Below are positions 63,587 to 64,000 of a DNA stretch of 64,000 nucleotides, one piece after another. The stretch's first letter is position 1; every line of letters begins with the position of its first letter. Under the pieces are notes generated by a model. That model was not told the origin of the DNA. It ran no database searches and saw nothing but the letters and a program-made list of their open reading frames with translations. The position numbers were made by a program, and so were the translations under genes. Origin of the DNA: a candidate division WOR-1 bacterium RIFOXYB2_FULL_46_45 (GTDB lineage: Bacteria; Margulisbacteria; WOR-1; XYC2-FULL-46-14); NCBI GenBank assembly GCA_001771585.1, contig MEUE01000001.1, positions 379,789 to 443,788 of the forward strand. The letters are read 5' to 3'.

Positions 63587-64000
63587 GGGAGATTAAGATG
63601 CTGTTCGCGGTCAAGAGAGAAAAGCTTTTCTTCCAGCATCTCTTTGGTCAAAAAGCGGGTCAAATAGCCGTTCTCAGCCAAAGAGATGGTCCCGGTCGTT
63701 TCGGAAACAACAATCACAATCGCGTCGGAGAGTTCGGTCAACCCGACCGCCGCCCGATGGCGGGTCCCCAGCCGCTTATCCAAAAGCCGCGATTCGGACA
63801 AGGGCAAAAGACAGCTTGCTCCAAGCAAGCGGTCACCCTGGATAATCACCGCCCCGTCGTGAAGGGGAGATTTGGTCTGAAAGATCGAATAGATCAGCTC
63901 CGCCGAAAGAAGCGCGTCCATCCTGATCCCGGACTCAAGATATTCGTTTAACCCGGTTTTGCGTTCCAAAACGATCAGCGCCCCGATCTTGTTTTCGGAC
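63547..64000 (-). CDS. cdaA: Diadenylate cyclase (CdaA/DisA-type), 3' part
   Basis: Makes c-di-AMP from two ATP. The DAC domain motifs are LHDGAVII and GTRHRAAVGL. The frame is open to the window edge, so the N-terminal part (in CdaA, three membrane helices) lies beyond 64000; which of CdaA or DisA it is rests on the position beside panB and the short tail, and CdaA is favoured. 151 codons are visible. Overlaps panB by 40 bases. Confidence 0.9.
   Translation of the reverse strand, partial: SENKIGALIVLERKTGLNEYLESGIRMDALLSAELIYSIFQTKSPLHDGAVIIQGDRLLGASCLLPLSESRLLDKRLGTRHRAAVGLTELSDAIVIVVSETTGTISLAENGYLTRFLTKEMLEEKLFSLDREQHLNLPWKKHKQPQASKS

Overview
The window looks like a chromosomal segment of an uncultivated, anaerobic, hydrogen- and formate-metabolising bacterium with an outer membrane. 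An OprP-like porin, a heptose epimerase (hldD) and both lipoprotein enzymes (lgt, lspA) point to a Gram-negative envelope. A group 3b-type [NiFe] hydrogenase, a tungsten/molybdenum formate dehydrogenase, Rex, and a ThiE with the N-terminal domain also seen in cyanobacterial enzymes would suit the lineages sibling to Cyanobacteria (Saganbacteria/WOR-1, Margulisbacteria). That placement is inference; no rRNA or ribosomal protein is present to test it.

Layout. 0.1-0.6 kb: a small unrecognised ORF. 0.55-30.9 kb: almost every gene is on the minus strand, usually overlapping or only a few bases apart. Read in the direction of transcription: rhlE-hldD-rex; then a promoter flanked by two perfect Rex operators; then an OFA-type transporter, mobA, fdhD, a three-subunit formate dehydrogenase, a porin, a tungstate ABC importer, molybdenum-cofactor genes (moeA, moaA, moaC, MOSC, mog), the hydrogenase (hydB-G-D-A), its protease and a short HypA, rpoN and an NtrC-type regulator, then ahcY, a DUF5665-like protein, lspA, lgt, rluD and coaX. 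The first two thirds form one metabolic unit: formate transport and oxidation, cofactor and metal supply, and hydrogen turnover, with redox control by Rex at its head.

30.9-42.8 kb: a class II cAMP phosphodiesterase-like protein; an AT-rich four-gene cassette (radical SAM/SPASM, IucA/IucC-like, histidine phosphatase, nucleotidyltransferase), which is the best candidate for an undescribed system; a histidine kinase whose phospho-accepting histidine is arginine, coupled to a receiver-adenylate cyclase; an unrecognised Cys-motif protein; and an operon of ABC-2 exporter, yggS, COG0731-type radical SAM and pyruvoyl arginine decarboxylase.

42.8-56.2 kb: an 806-residue protein with a C-terminal PPP-like phosphatase, preceded by a possible Shine-Dalgarno-masking hairpin and a 56-residue gene; glucan phosphorylase; a HAD protein; tRNA-Gln; nadB; an AI-2E family protein; an MFS protein; mutL; and a 627-residue unknown protein. 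56.1-64.0 kb: a dense minus-strand housekeeping block (cdaA, panB, tRNA-Arg, aroK, aroB, tyrS, ispF, pdxJ, rpiB, a sugar nucleotidyltransferase; then panD and thiE).

Two genome-wide habits show up. Many promoters put a near-perfect -10 box only 5-11 bases before the ATG, implying leaderless mRNAs. Short low-complexity word repeats are inserted in frame in at least seven conserved genes.
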